DNA from: Pigoraptor vietnamica
Taxonomy: Eukaryota; Opisthokonta; Filasterea
DNA length: 58,115 bases
Assembly (NCBI GenBank): GCA_943704525.1
Contig: CALSCQ010001053.1
Coordinates: forward strand, 1 to 58,115
Direction of reading: 5' to 3'
Both the position numbers and the translations under genes were made by a program. This document shows positions 1-10,253 of the stretch, in pieces; the first letter of the stretch is position 1; each line of letters starts with the position of its first letter. The notes under the pieces were generated by a model. It was given only the letters and a program-made list of their open reading frames with translations, was not told the origin of the DNA and did no database searches.

Positions 1-37
1 GCATGAACGCACATGCAGACACGCACACACACACACG

Positions 38-68
<31 letters not shown>

Positions 69-99
69 GCACGCACGCACGCACACACACACTCACACG

Positions 100-175
<76 letters not shown>

Positions 176-274
176 ACACAGCGTGCACGCCCACTGCATG
201 CATGGTCCCCGAGATCCCGTTCTTACTTCTCTCTCTCGGCGTTGTCCTGACAACTTGTTTGCGTGCACGCACAG
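1..274. repeat. (CA)n-rich intron end upstream of the formin FH2 exons
   Basis: Positions 25-174 are almost pure CA/CG-interrupted dinucleotide repeat; 175-274 is a pyrimidine-rich stretch ending in CAG at 272-274. The first FH2 exon follows at once, so this is read as the 3' part of an intron of the formin gene. The threonine/histidine-rich reading frames across the repeat are artefacts of the dinucleotide. Confidence 0.75.
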
Positions 275-585
275 GTGGACGGATGGCGTGACAGTGTGGG
301 ATAACATCGACGACGACATTGCTGTGTCGCAGCAGGACGTCGAGACGGCATTTGGCGTTCGCGAGTCGTCGAAGGAGGCGGCCGAGCGGCGCGCGGCGGG
401 CGTTGGCATGAAGAAGGCGGCGGCCGTGCGCATCCTCGAGAAGAAGCGCTACGAGGCCGTGTCCATTTTCATCCGCAAGGTGCGTTTTTTTGGCCTTTAC
501 TTTGTGATTACTCTGTCCGAGCATTATGTGCGCGCCCGTTTGTATGTGCGTGTGCGTGTATGAGATGTCGTGTGCATTGCGTGCT

Positions 586-626
<41 letters not shown>

Positions 627-1613
627 GAGCGACTATGTGGCGAGAAGGAGTCATCGTTGAGATGCAAATTGTGGTGTGCACTTTCCCACCCATTGCCAAT
701 CGCTTGTTTGCCTCGCGCGCAGATGCCTGATGCCCACACGATCGTGAGTGCGCTGCTCGACTTCAGCGTCCAGAAGCTGCCGAAGGAGGTCACGGAGCAG
801 CTCATCCTCAACCTCGCCACCCCGGAGGAGGTCCAGCTGATCGAGGTAAGCAGTTTGCCCTGCGGAAAGTCTGACCCCACTGCCTTTCTTACTTACTCCT
901 CTCGCTATTTTTTGTGCCGAGCAGGAGGCGCAGAAGGCCGGCGTGGTCCTCGACACGCCCGAGCAGTTCCTCTACGAGCTGCACCAGTTTCCGAACGTCA
1001 AGACGCACATTCGCAGCTGGCTCTTCTACCTGCAGTTCCCGGAGACGGCAGGCGAACTCGACGCGCACGTGCGGCAGCTGCTGGCCGCGGTACAGTCGGT
1101 CAAGTCGTCGCGCTCCCTCAGGAAGGCACGTGACATGGTCGCTTTGACTATCTACACGCGCACCCCGGCACGCACACATACACATCCCCACCGCGCGTGC
1201 GCATGCCTCCCGTCCACATTCGAATGGCACAGTTGTGCGTGTGGCATTGAATTGACACTTGTCTTGCGCGCTTCGCAGCTTCTCGGCGTCATCCTTGTGT
1301 ACGGCAACGTGATGAACGGCGGTACAAACCGCGGCCAAGCGGACGGCTTTGACGTTGAAATTCTGCCCAAGCTGCGCGACATTCGCGACGAGAAGGGCGC
1401 GTCACTCTACAAGCACCTCGCCGAGTTCGCGCGCGCGCGTGCGCCCACCGTCAACGCACTGCCGGAGGAACTTGCGCCCGTTCGCAAGGCGCGCGTGCTG
1501 TCGATGCAGCAGATCCGCACGGGGCTCACTGCGTTGGGCAACGACTTCCGAGATATCCGCTGCATTGTACTTTGTTGGATTGGTGAAATTCTCCTCTCTC
1601 TCTTTCTCTCCTC

Positions 1614-1648
<35 letters not shown>

Positions 1649-2609
1649 GCGTGTGTGCTGCCCGTGTTCATTACCCCAACGAAGTTGTGCTTCCTTGACC
1701 CTCGCGCTTGTTGTGTCCCCACCCGTGAAGACGGTCATTCTGCCCGTGCTTTCCCAACGAATTGCAGAGGGCGCCCAAAATCCATTCTACCACCGCATGT
1801 CGGCGTTCATTGGCGAAGGTCGGTGTCCAACACTGGCTCAAACTGTAGTGATGTGGCACCGCGTTTCCCTCTCCTCTGCGGCCCTGTGTTCGATTCCCAT
1901 CTCCGCTTCTTTGGCGCTTGATATTTTCCCATCGCTCTCACCTTCACGTTTTAGTTTCATCTACTATAACTTCTGCCCACACGCCCGTGCGCGCTCCTGT
2001 CTCTCATGGCTGTTACGTGGGATTTGACCCGTGTGTTACCGCGCGCAGCCGAGGACATGATCAACAAGCTGCGCGTGCAAGCGGACACGCTCGATTTTGA
2101 GTACCAGCGGCTGCTCTGTTACTTTGGCCTGTCGGAGGTCGACCGCCGCAAGAAGGCGACGGAGGACTTTTTCGCGTCTGTGTTTGAGTTTATCGCGGGC
2201 TATGAGCAGGCTGCGAAGGCGCTGGAGAAGCCGCCCGTCGCCGAGAAGAAGTGGGTCACGTGGGCGCGCTGTGGGCCACTCTGTATGGATGGCGTATTGT
2301 GTGTGGCACGTAACCATTGTGCGCCCCTCCGTGGCGCGTCTTTGTACATATAGACAGCGTATTGTGTGTGTCACGTGTCTACGCCACATTGTGATTCTCC
2401 CGTTTTCTTTCCTGTCTTCGCTGTCCGGCCATCACGTGCCGTATGTCCTCACCGCTCCCCGGCCTCCACTTGCTTACCGGCCCGTAACTTGCAGGCGCTT
2501 TGTGCTCAAGGAGGGCAAGAAGCTCCTCGACACGCCCGAGGGCGTCTCCGCCTTTGACGCCGTCATTGCGCAGGTGCGCGCGGGACAGCTCGCCAAGCAG
2601 ATGGCCTAA
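275..2609 (+). CDS. Formin, FH2 domain (3' part of gene)
   Basis: Actin nucleator and processive barbed-end capper. Visible exons are 275-479, 723-845, 925-1125, 1279-1552, 1723-1818, 2049-2250 and 2495-2609 (TAA). The translation follows an FH2 domain in order: TVWDNIDDD, the LEKKR-x-SIFIRK lasso/knob stretch, LPKEVTEQLI, the hallmark GNVMNGGTNRGQADGF, then a helical post region ending QLAKQMA. FH1 and the N-terminal regulatory domains lie outside the window; the frame requires a phase-2 exon upstream of 275. No DAD-like basic tail follows FH2. Intron 3 is GC-AG (GCACGT donor at 1126). Intron 4 (1553-1722) looks like a minor-spliceosome AT-AC intron. The domain call is secure; the formin subclass cannot be assigned. 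Confidence 0.93.
1553..1722 (+). other. Candidate U12-type AT-AC intron in the formin gene
   Basis: The donor reads ATATCCGC at 1553, a TTCCTTGAC branch-site match lies at 1691-1699 (branch A at 1698, 24 nt before the intron end) and the acceptor is CAC at 1720-1722. The exon before ends in phase 1 and the exon after supplies two bases, so the FH2 frame is kept. A conventional alternative (GT at 1567, AG at 1730) is also in frame, so this is the least certain of the four minor-type introns. Confidence 0.6.
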
Positions 2610-3247
2610 GGTGCCGAGTGGGAGGGCTCCAATAAACCAGCCGTTCCATTGCCCCAGCGATGTTCGCTGTTGCTTCCGAGACAATTCAGACCTACTAGCT
2701 CGATATTCCTTGGTAGACTATACGGCATGGCCATCTCCTCATTCACTATGACGCACGAGTTGATAATTTCAGATCGGCTGTGGACTCTACCGAGACCGCC
2801 GGTGGCAAACCAGAGGAAGGTGGGGACGACGTCAAGTCATACCAAAAACCTCGGGGGATGTGATTGGCAGCGGATTGGCGCGTGTGGAAAATATGCCCAA
2901 AATTATCACACGACTCCCCATGCGATAAGTCATACGTAGACTGGGTCACTGGGTTCCATGAGACTATAGAGGAACTCGATGAGACTATAGAGTAACTCGC
3001 AGTAAATATCGACTAGCTAAGGATTATTGAGTCGCCCGCACGCCTTTGCGTATCTCTTCCTTTTTTCCCCTTTCTCTCCAGCCGCCAAATGGCGGGAAAA
3101 TGCCACTTGCAAACGCGCGCAAACGAGCGACAGCCAACGCAAACGCAACAAAAAACAGAGACAGAAGACCCGCGCGCGCACACACTCAACACAAGCATCA
3201 ATGGTAAGGAAGTGCGTCACTAAAACTCAGGCAACACACGCGGAAGC
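2610..3247. other. Convergent intergenic region, formin 3' end to KNL2 3' end
   Basis: No supported gene. It holds a short tandem repeat: two 21-nt copies beginning ATGAGACTATAGAG at about 2958-2999. From 3020 the sequence is pyrimidine-rich, then purine/CA-rich. Both flanking genes end into it, so it is presumably 3'UTR and termination sequence. Confidence 0.6.
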
Positions 3248-6200
3248 TCAGTCCGAGAAATAGAAGTCTTCCTCTTCCTCGCTGTCCTTGTCCTTATCCG
3301 CACCGCCCACGCGAAACATGTCGGGTGCAATCGTAGCGGACGAACTCCCACGGCCCGCCCCGGCAGCAGGCCGTCCGTGTGTCGCCGAGCCTCCAGCACC
3401 ACCCGTCTTCGCCGCCAGCGTCGTACGAGCGGCACCAAGCGTCGGTCCCTTGACAGCCCTAACCGCAGCGCCCACACCGCCTCCCCTCGGGCCCAGCGTT
3501 CGCCTCGACGTTCGCATGCGCGACACGTACGCGTCCGCAACGTCGCGGTCGATTGGCCGCAGGAGCTCGCGCCCGAGAGACGGACTTCGGTTGCCCGTGC
3601 CACTGCTGTCCGAATCGCTCCCATCGTCCTCCTCGTCTTCGGACTTACGCGCGGCGCGTCCACGTCCCCTACCGGCGGGCGCAGCGCCCCCTCGTCCACG
3701 ACCGCGGCCCCGCCCTCGCCCGGCGCCACGTCCACGGCCCCGGGGCGCCGCACCCTCCGAATCGGACGACGACGACTCACTAGTTGCGGACGAATCGCTC
3801 TCCACGCGCCGCCGCTTGGGCGCCGGACCCGCGCCATCCGTGCGAATGGGCCGCTTCTTCAGTGGCGTCGACTCAAACACGTCGTCGTCGCCCTTGGCCT
3901 CCGCCATCTTCGCCATAATGTCGCGGAGGTTTCGACGCCGCTTGAGCGTCCCCGCGCCGCCCTCAATGACCAGTCCGCCGTCGGCGTCACGCCCACCCGC
4001 GTCGCCGCCGTCCTTCTTTCCGGGGGCGCGGCCCTTCCGCTTCACCTGTGCGGGCGTCGGGTGGCGGTCGTGGAACATGGCGCGGCACTCGGCGGCGGTG
4101 CGCGTGCCGACGAGCGCAGCAACAGTGTCCCAGTAATTGCGGTCGGTGGGGGACACGCGCTCGATGGCACTGTTGAGTGCCTTGCGCTCTTCGTCGGTCC
4201 ACGGCGTCGACTGGAAGGCGTCCTCGCTGCTGTCGCCGCCGCTCTCCGACTTGCCGCCGTTGGGCTCGGTCTGGGACAGCGCGTGGACGGCGAAGGTGAG
4301 CATCGACGAAAAACAAGGGCACGAGCACGAGTGGGCGGGTGGAGATGAGAAACGGCTGAAAGTCGCGCCGATGGATGCACACGCATTTGTATAGGCCCCA
4401 AACAAGTGTGTGCAAGACACAAACACATGCACACAGCGCAATAGTGTGCCATCACTGACCTTCACCGCGCGCATACGCTTCGTCTTCTTCTTAAGCTCCC
4501 CAAACATGTCCGCCGCGAGTGGACTGGCCTTCACCACAGTAACATCGCCCTTCGCCGTCACAATAATGCGCTCGCCCGCCCAAAACGCCATCGGCGGCTT
4601 TGCCACGCGGCCGCTGCGAGTGGTGCGCAGCCCGTCCCTTCCGTCGGCACTGCCGGGCGTCGTCGCGGTGCCCCCGCGCGAAGCTGGAGCCGCTGGCGCC
4701 CTCACTGCAGGCATTGGAAAGTGAGGTCAGACGTGCGTTTATGCCCAAACGGCACACGAAGACCTTCGCAGCACGAATAAAGTAGGCTACAGCAAGCAAC
4801 AAGCGGCACATACCCTTCGGCGGTCTGCCTTTTCCCTTCGCGGGCGACGCACTCGCAGGCGCAGGTGATTTCGCTCTCCTTTTGCTCTCGGGTTCGGACT
4901 CAGACTCGCTCGCGTCACGCGCGCGTTTCCTCTCTCCGCCTTTCGCCGGGGCGGACTGTGACCGTGCGCCCGCGCTTTCCTTCGCTTTGGTAGCTGCAGC
5001 TGAGGTGGGAGCAGCACCATCACTCGCGGGCGCGCCCTTACGCGGCGTACGTCGCGCGCCATCCGCCGTTCCTGCCTCGCTCAAGAGTGAGGGGACCCTT
5101 GCTGCCGATGCGAGAGGGCGTGGTGCCGTGACCGCTGACTTCGGTGCGTCACGCCCGCTATCAGTCGTCGCCGTTGTCGCACTCGCCGCAGTGGCGCTCG
5201 GAACGGAGACGGCGCTCCGACGCGGGGAACCCCTTGTTGAAACCCCAAACGATGGAACCGCCGACAAGACGTCTGGCCTCGTGGGCATAACGGGCACGAG
5301 CGCCTTGGAGGGTGTGAAAACGGGCGCCGCGGCACGCTTCTGAGGCGTCCCACGTGTCGTTGACGGAACCTCCTTCGGCGGCTCCGAATCTGCCGCCTTG
5401 CGAAGAGGCGACTTCTCGGTCACTGCCTCGGCACGCGCAGCCCTTGGCGCGGCCTTCTTCGCCACAGTCGCGTCCTGTCCCTTTTCCGCCCCCGCAGCCT
5501 CTGCAGCCGCGGCCGACTTCGAGGGAGACCTCGTTGTCGCTCCCTGTGCAGTCGGCGCAGAGTCCTTGGCAGGCGTCGCCGCATCCTTCGACAGGCGTGC
5601 ACGACGCGTTGTTGCGGACGCCGCTTTGGGGCTCGTTGCCCCTTGCCCAACGGATTCCCCCTTGTTTGGTGTCCGGACGTCCTTTTGCGGCGATGCGGCG
5701 CTCTCGGCGTGCTTCTCTTGCCCCTTCGCGCCGTCCGCTGCGTCTGCACCCGGCAGAAATGACTGCCACTTGGATGGAAAGCCGCGACTAAACGCTGCCG
5801 CCTGCGTAACGCCCGCTGCCGCCATCGCAGCCATGTCCGGACGCCCGCGAAGCCGCACCGCAGAACCGTCCGCGCACGTGACCACCAGCGCCGACGGCCT
5901 GTCGCGCACGGGCGTCGAGCGAAACGGCGTCCCCGTCGGCGCCTGGGTTGCCTCGTCGTACACATCCCCAACAACACACGGACCTTGTGGCGTCGACTCC
6001 ACGTGCCACCGACACAGGACGGCCTTGTACTCCTCGCTCTTCGCATCGCTGCCGTCCGATGCTTCGCCTCCTTGCACCGCCGCGGGAGCTTCGGGCTCCG
6101 TAGCTTGCCCTCTCCGAGATCGCCGCGGCGTCGCCGTGGGAGTGACCGCGGGCGTCGTCGCAGCCTTCGCCGTGCCCTCCGCCTTCGATTCCTGTGCCTT

Positions 6201-7606
6201 TCCCTTGGGCGCAACCACCTTCTTTGCCGATACAGGCGCATCGGCACTCGCCGAAGACGACAGTGCACCCGCGGACCCAAGACCCTCGGTGCGCGCGGAC
6301 GCGCCGTCTCGCGCGGCAGGTGGCACTTGTGCGGTCGTCGTCGCCGGTGCATGGGATGCCACCGTGGTCGGTGCCATCGCAGCGGGCGGTTCGCTCGAAC
6401 GTCCGGACGACAAGTGGCGCGCGACGGCCTCTGCGGCGACGTCGGGCGCCATCATGCCCGCCCCAATGTCCATGGCATCGTCGTCGTCATCGCGCCCAGT
6501 GCGCGTGGTCGAGCCGTAGTAGGCGTTGAGATCCTCCAAGTTCAGCGTGTTCAGGTCGGCGTCGCTCACGTCTCCGTGGGTGAACAGCGCGAGAGACGAG
6601 ATGTCGCTAGTGGCTGCCACCGCCGATGTCGGCGGGGAGAACGAGAGCGCGTACTGCGCCGCGCCGCCCTGCTGACCAACCCCGGATGCGCCCCCGGCTG
6701 TGGCACCGCCCTTCGCCTGTTCGCCCTCGCTACTTGCAGTCCCCGTCGATGCCGTTGCGCCCTTCGAGGCGGTGAGTGGTGGCGCGTGTTCTGTACCTGA
6801 CGGTGCCGAGCCGCCGACGAGTGCGGGCGTGACCCCGAGACCAGAGAGGGCCGCCGACACCGCCGGCACAGCCTTGCGAGTGGCTGTTGGAAGGGGACGC
6901 TTGAAGACCTCCGCCTCGGGCGCAGCCTGCGCGGCGACGTCCACGGAGGGAATGGTCGCTATTCCAAAAGGGCCAACCGCTTGCGATGCAAATTGCGGCG
7001 CGGGGCTTGCGAGCTTATCCGCGACAACCTGACGCGGAAAGAAAAATCAAATCAGACTTCTACTCCACACGACGAACAACACCCACAAGGGCAGGCGAGA
7101 GTGCGGTGACAACGGCAGCAACAGCAGCGAACCGCATCACGACGACGGACGATGCGTGCCTTTGGTAAAGGGCTGCTGCGCACGAGGCTGTCAAACTCGG
7201 CGACCGTCTTGCTGCGCTGCGAGAGGGCGCCGATGCCACCGCCAGCGGCGAAAGGGGCGCGCGTGGCCTGAGGCCGTATCAAACTGCGCAAGATGCAAAG
7301 CGAACGCACATATGAGACACGTGCGCAGATAACCAACGACAGAAGAGGACGAGGACGTAGTAGTGGCGCGGCCGTTGGCAAAAACAAGCACTGTGGATAA
7401 GATTGCAAGGAGCAGCAACATCACGACACACACCCCGCGCTCCCCGGGGGACCGCGTGACACGGGCTGCCCATTGACAGCCGGCGCAACGGGAGGCACAG
7501 ACGGCGCCGCGGCACCCCTCCCGGCGCCAATCGCGTGCCGAGGGAGTGGCGATCGCAGGTACGCCGGGTCGAGATTAAAAATGGCGCCGCTGTTTACGGG
7601 ATCCAT
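3248..7606 (-). CDS. KNL2: KNL2/M18BP1-like CENP-A licensing factor (SANTA + CENPC-like + SANT/Myb)
   Basis: Five exons on the minus strand: 7606-7434, 7283-7160, 7028-4814, 4704-4460 and 4270-3248, joining to 1,259 codons plus stop. Family knowledge: KNL2/Mis18BP1 recruits new CENP-A at centromeres. A SANTA domain spans roughly residues 425-520 (LCRWHVES, then VVGDVYDEATQAP, ending FSRGFPSKWQSF). A CENPC-like motif lies near residues 865-885 (RTTRSGRVAKPPMAFW). A SANT/Myb domain lies near 930-985 (PWTDEERKALNSAIER, then YWDTVAALVGTRTAAECRAM). Between and after these are long Ala/Pro/Ser-rich disordered stretches, an RG-repeat segment and an acidic end, EEEEDFYFSD. Intron 2 has a GC donor (GCACGC at 7159). 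The start ATG is the first Met in an open exon without upstream support. All three diagnostic modules in the right order make the identification strong. Confidence 0.85.
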
Positions 7607-8352
7607 GGCGTGGAACAGAAGAAAGGACGACTACGCGTCCACTGTCACTGCCGTCGTCGAATGTAGGTCCGATTCAGCGCGAGAGCGGCGTGGACACATT
7701 TACACGACGAGGCCCGCGCGGGCGACCGCCGAGAGGGACCGCATCGGGGATGTCATGAAGTGGAACCAAGAGCAATCAACGCGACAGAAGAGCGATGGAA
7801 GCCTCGGTCGTTTCGATTCCTTGCCCTTCCAACTTTCTCTCTCGTTTCCTTCGTTTTCACCGACCGCTGCGGTGTGCGATTGTCGAAAACGGAGTAACGA
7901 TTGGGACCGACAAATCGTCGAGTAGAAAACGGCTCTCCCCTTTCTGCTAAGGACAGCCTGCTTCTTATTGAGAAGGGAACGCAAAATATGCGCAATGGAA
8001 AGAGTCGACAAGGTGCACTGGCGTTGCGCAGTGTGCTGTGTGAGTGCGTGTGTGTGTGTGTGTGTGTGTGCGTGTGCGTGTATGTGTGACGACGAAGTTT
8101 GAGCGCCAAACTCAAATTTCCGATTGGTTGTCAAACATTTTCCGACATAGAAACCGCCAAATTTAAATCCACCGAAAGAAATTCCGAACCATTGGCGCGA
8201 ACATTCCGAAAGACGCCAATATCCGGGGTAGTTGAAGTGTAACAACGCGTGTTACACTCCATGGCTCTCAAGAGATCGAGCACAACGTCAAGAGATTGAC
8301 AGTCCTGCAAGCGCGAATGGCATTCACACATTTAATCCATTACAAGGCACTC
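7607..8352. other. Upstream region of KNL2 / 3' region of the ArfGAP gene
   Basis: No supported coding exon. The KNL2 promoter should lie at 7607-7900. A (GT)n tract runs from 8045 to 8090. AT-richer sequence at 8095-8230 contains several GCGCCAAA/GGCGCGAA-like words that resemble E2F sites, but the resemblance is loose. Confidence 0.45.
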
Positions 8353-9675
8353 TCATCGCGTATTTGCGAGTCCTCCGCCGCCACACGCAAAGTTCATCAC
8401 ATCGACCCACTGTCGCAGCTCGGCCGCTGACTCTGCGATAAAGTAGTACGTGCGCATGCCTGCGTGGGATGCCTTGAAACCCAAAGGACTGCCCGTCTCG
8501 CCAGGCGCCTCCTCGATGATGTAGCTCGGGAGTACAATCTTGCCAAGAGCACGCGCGCTGCTGTCTTTCTCGCCCGGTAGAACAGCCGCGTCCTGTGAGC
8601 AGGCAAGACAGCGCCTTCAGTACACACGTGGGCGACTGGCACTCATACGACACACTCACACATGCGCGTACTCGCACGTATACATCCGCAGACACAACGC
8701 ATTCACCTCCTTCGTCTTGTAGTAGTGCAGCACGCAGTCCCGCAGCACCATGTACCTCCGCTTCCAGTTCTTCCAGTTCTCGCCCTTCTTCCGCAGATAG
8801 CCCTCAAACCGCTTGGGCATGGCCGCACTTCCCCCCGGGGGTGTCTCCGCAGGGACCACCGAGGGCGCGCACACTTCCCCAGGCACAAGGGCCTCGTCTT
8901 CAGAGTCCGTTACGCCGTCGTCGGAGAGTGGCGCGTCCGAGGACACGGTGCCCGATGCCCCGTCACCCGGGTTGGCCTTGGTGAAGCGCTCGATGGCATG
9001 GGATATCCTGCAGAGCGCAGGACGTGGTCGTTAGTTCGAAACTCCATTTCGCATACGTGGACAAAGGCAACAAACAACAGCAAGCGCAACGTCTCTTGGA
9101 GAGGGGACCCCATTGCTGTGCGCATTTCTTCGAGGATGGCGTGCCCATGCGCGACCACACCGCGACAAATCTCACCTGGCAAAACCCGCATCCCGCGCCA
9201 CGTCCGCCGCGCGACGCCCCTGCGCGTCGAGGGCGAGTGGGTCGGCGCCGTTCTGCAGAAGAAACTCAACGGCCTCTTCGTTTCCCACGGACGATGCAAT
9301 GTGCAGAAGGTGGCGGTCATCCCCGCCGTCCGCTGCGCCGCCGCACGCAATCCAGCTTAGAAGGGGCGCAAGAGACGCGTCTCGCTCAGTCCCGTCGTCC
9401 GTCAGGAATGCGATGGCGTTGTTGAGGACGTCGGCCGCCGAGAACTGCGCCTCCCCCTCCCCGCGGAACACGGCGAATGCGCCGGCGGTGTACTTGTCGC
9501 GGATGCGTCGCTCGCGGTCGGCCTGAGACGAGCGCCACTCGTTGCCCTCAAACGCCACCCTCTTTGGGTCGAAAATGGCGTTGGCGACGTCGTTCCCGAG
9601 AAGGAGGAGCATACGGACGGTGACCGAATCGAGCCGATCGAGGGCGAGTGATCGCACTTTGGAAAAGTGGACCCC
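8353..9675 (-). CDS. ArfGAP-ankyrin-PH protein, 5' truncated
   Basis: Three visible exons: 9675-9176, 9007-8707 and 8592-8353 (TGA). The first opens in the middle of an ArfGAP domain (GVHFSKVRSLALD, then LLLGNDVANAIF and IRDKYTAGAF). Ankyrin repeats follow (HLLHIASSVGNEEAVEFLL, NGADPLALDAQGRRAADVA), then an acidic linker and a PH domain (FEGYLRKKGENWKNWKRRY ... YYFIAESAAELRQWVDVM). The order ArfGAP-ANK-PH differs from ASAP/ACAP/AGAP proteins, where PH precedes ArfGAP. The C4 zinc finger and arginine finger that should come before GVHFSK are not encoded upstream; that space holds (CA)n and a poly-C run followed by a different gene's 5' exon. Family function is GTP hydrolysis on Arf GTPases and phosphoinositide membrane binding; as seen here the catalytic half is missing. 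Confidence 0.85.
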
Positions 9676-9917
9676 CTGCGTGAGACCACAACAAATATTA
9701 AATAGATGACCCAATGAGGGACGAGCACGTGTGAGAAGCGACAAACACACACCCACACCCACACCCACACACACACACACACACAGCGATACGCGCGAAT
9801 CTCCAAGCCTCATGCCGAGGTTGCATGACACACCCCCCCCCCCCCCCCCGCACAACCACCACACACACACAGACACACCCAACCCTCGCAGCGCACAGCG
9901 GCGGCCGCAGCACTTGC
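9676..9917. repeat. Low-complexity junction: (CA)n and poly-C
   Basis: It holds a CACACC/CA tract at about 9746-9785, a run of C at about 9832-9849, then a CACACAGACAC tract. It lies exactly between the 5'-truncated ArfGAP gene and the 3'-truncated IMPase-like exon. It is either an intron or a place where sequence has been lost or collapsed in assembly. Confidence 0.8.
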
Positions 9918-10120
9918 CGGTGCGAGGGGAACTTTGCGCGCAGCGTGCCAATGATGATCTCCTCGACGCGCTGGTCCGTCTCTGTGACAAGGTCCGCCGA
10001 GCCGCTCTTTGTCTCCACGCGCTTCTCCGCCGAAAAGGCCGCGCGTATGACGGCCCCCGCGGTGCGCGCAACGTCCTCCGCGGCCGCGCGACACTCCGCC
10101 AGCGCCTCTGGTGTGGCCAT
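9918..10120 (-). CDS. Inositol-monophosphatase-family N-terminal exon (fragment)
   Basis: One exon read from ATG 10120 to about 9918. The translation begins MATPEALAECRAAAEDVART and ends at FPSHR. It matches the N-terminal helix pair and the VETKSGSADLVTETDQRVEE stretch of the IMPase fold (Li-sensitive phosphatases acting on inositol phosphates or PAP). The metal-binding GEE and DPIDGT motifs that should follow are absent. The exon could end at a GC donor (GCAAGT, 9917, phase 2), which does not fit the phase-0 ArfGAP exon at 9675, or at GTGCTG just beyond, which does. So either this is the first exon of a fusion with the ArfGAP gene or its own 3' exons have been lost. Confidence 0.65.
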
Positions 10121-10253
10121 TTGCGCGTTCAAGACAGCGACTTTCGAATAACAGGGAAGGGTACGTTGTTGTTCTACTCCAAATGTTGGAGGGCCTTTGC
10201 TGATGACGTCACGCAGGCTCATCGGCGAACGGAGGCGCGTGTTTATTGCGCCC

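Noticed and set aside
3-563. Open frames across the (CA)n tract (Thr/His repeats)
   Set aside because: Dinucleotide repeats lack stops in some frames; composition is not protein-like and the real exon starts at 275.
1860-1900. tRNA B-box-like GTTCGATTCC in formin intron 5
   Set aside because: No paired acceptor stem, A-box or anticodon arm at the right distance.
5398-6519. 373-residue plus-strand frame opposite KNL2
   Set aside because: Shadow of the GC-rich KNL2 exon 7028-4814; low-complexity Ala/Arg/Ser without domains.
8998-9010. GATATCC near the second ArfGAP-gene exon as a U12 donor
   Set aside because: It lies just inside an exon after a normal CAG acceptor and encodes the RISHAIERF junction.
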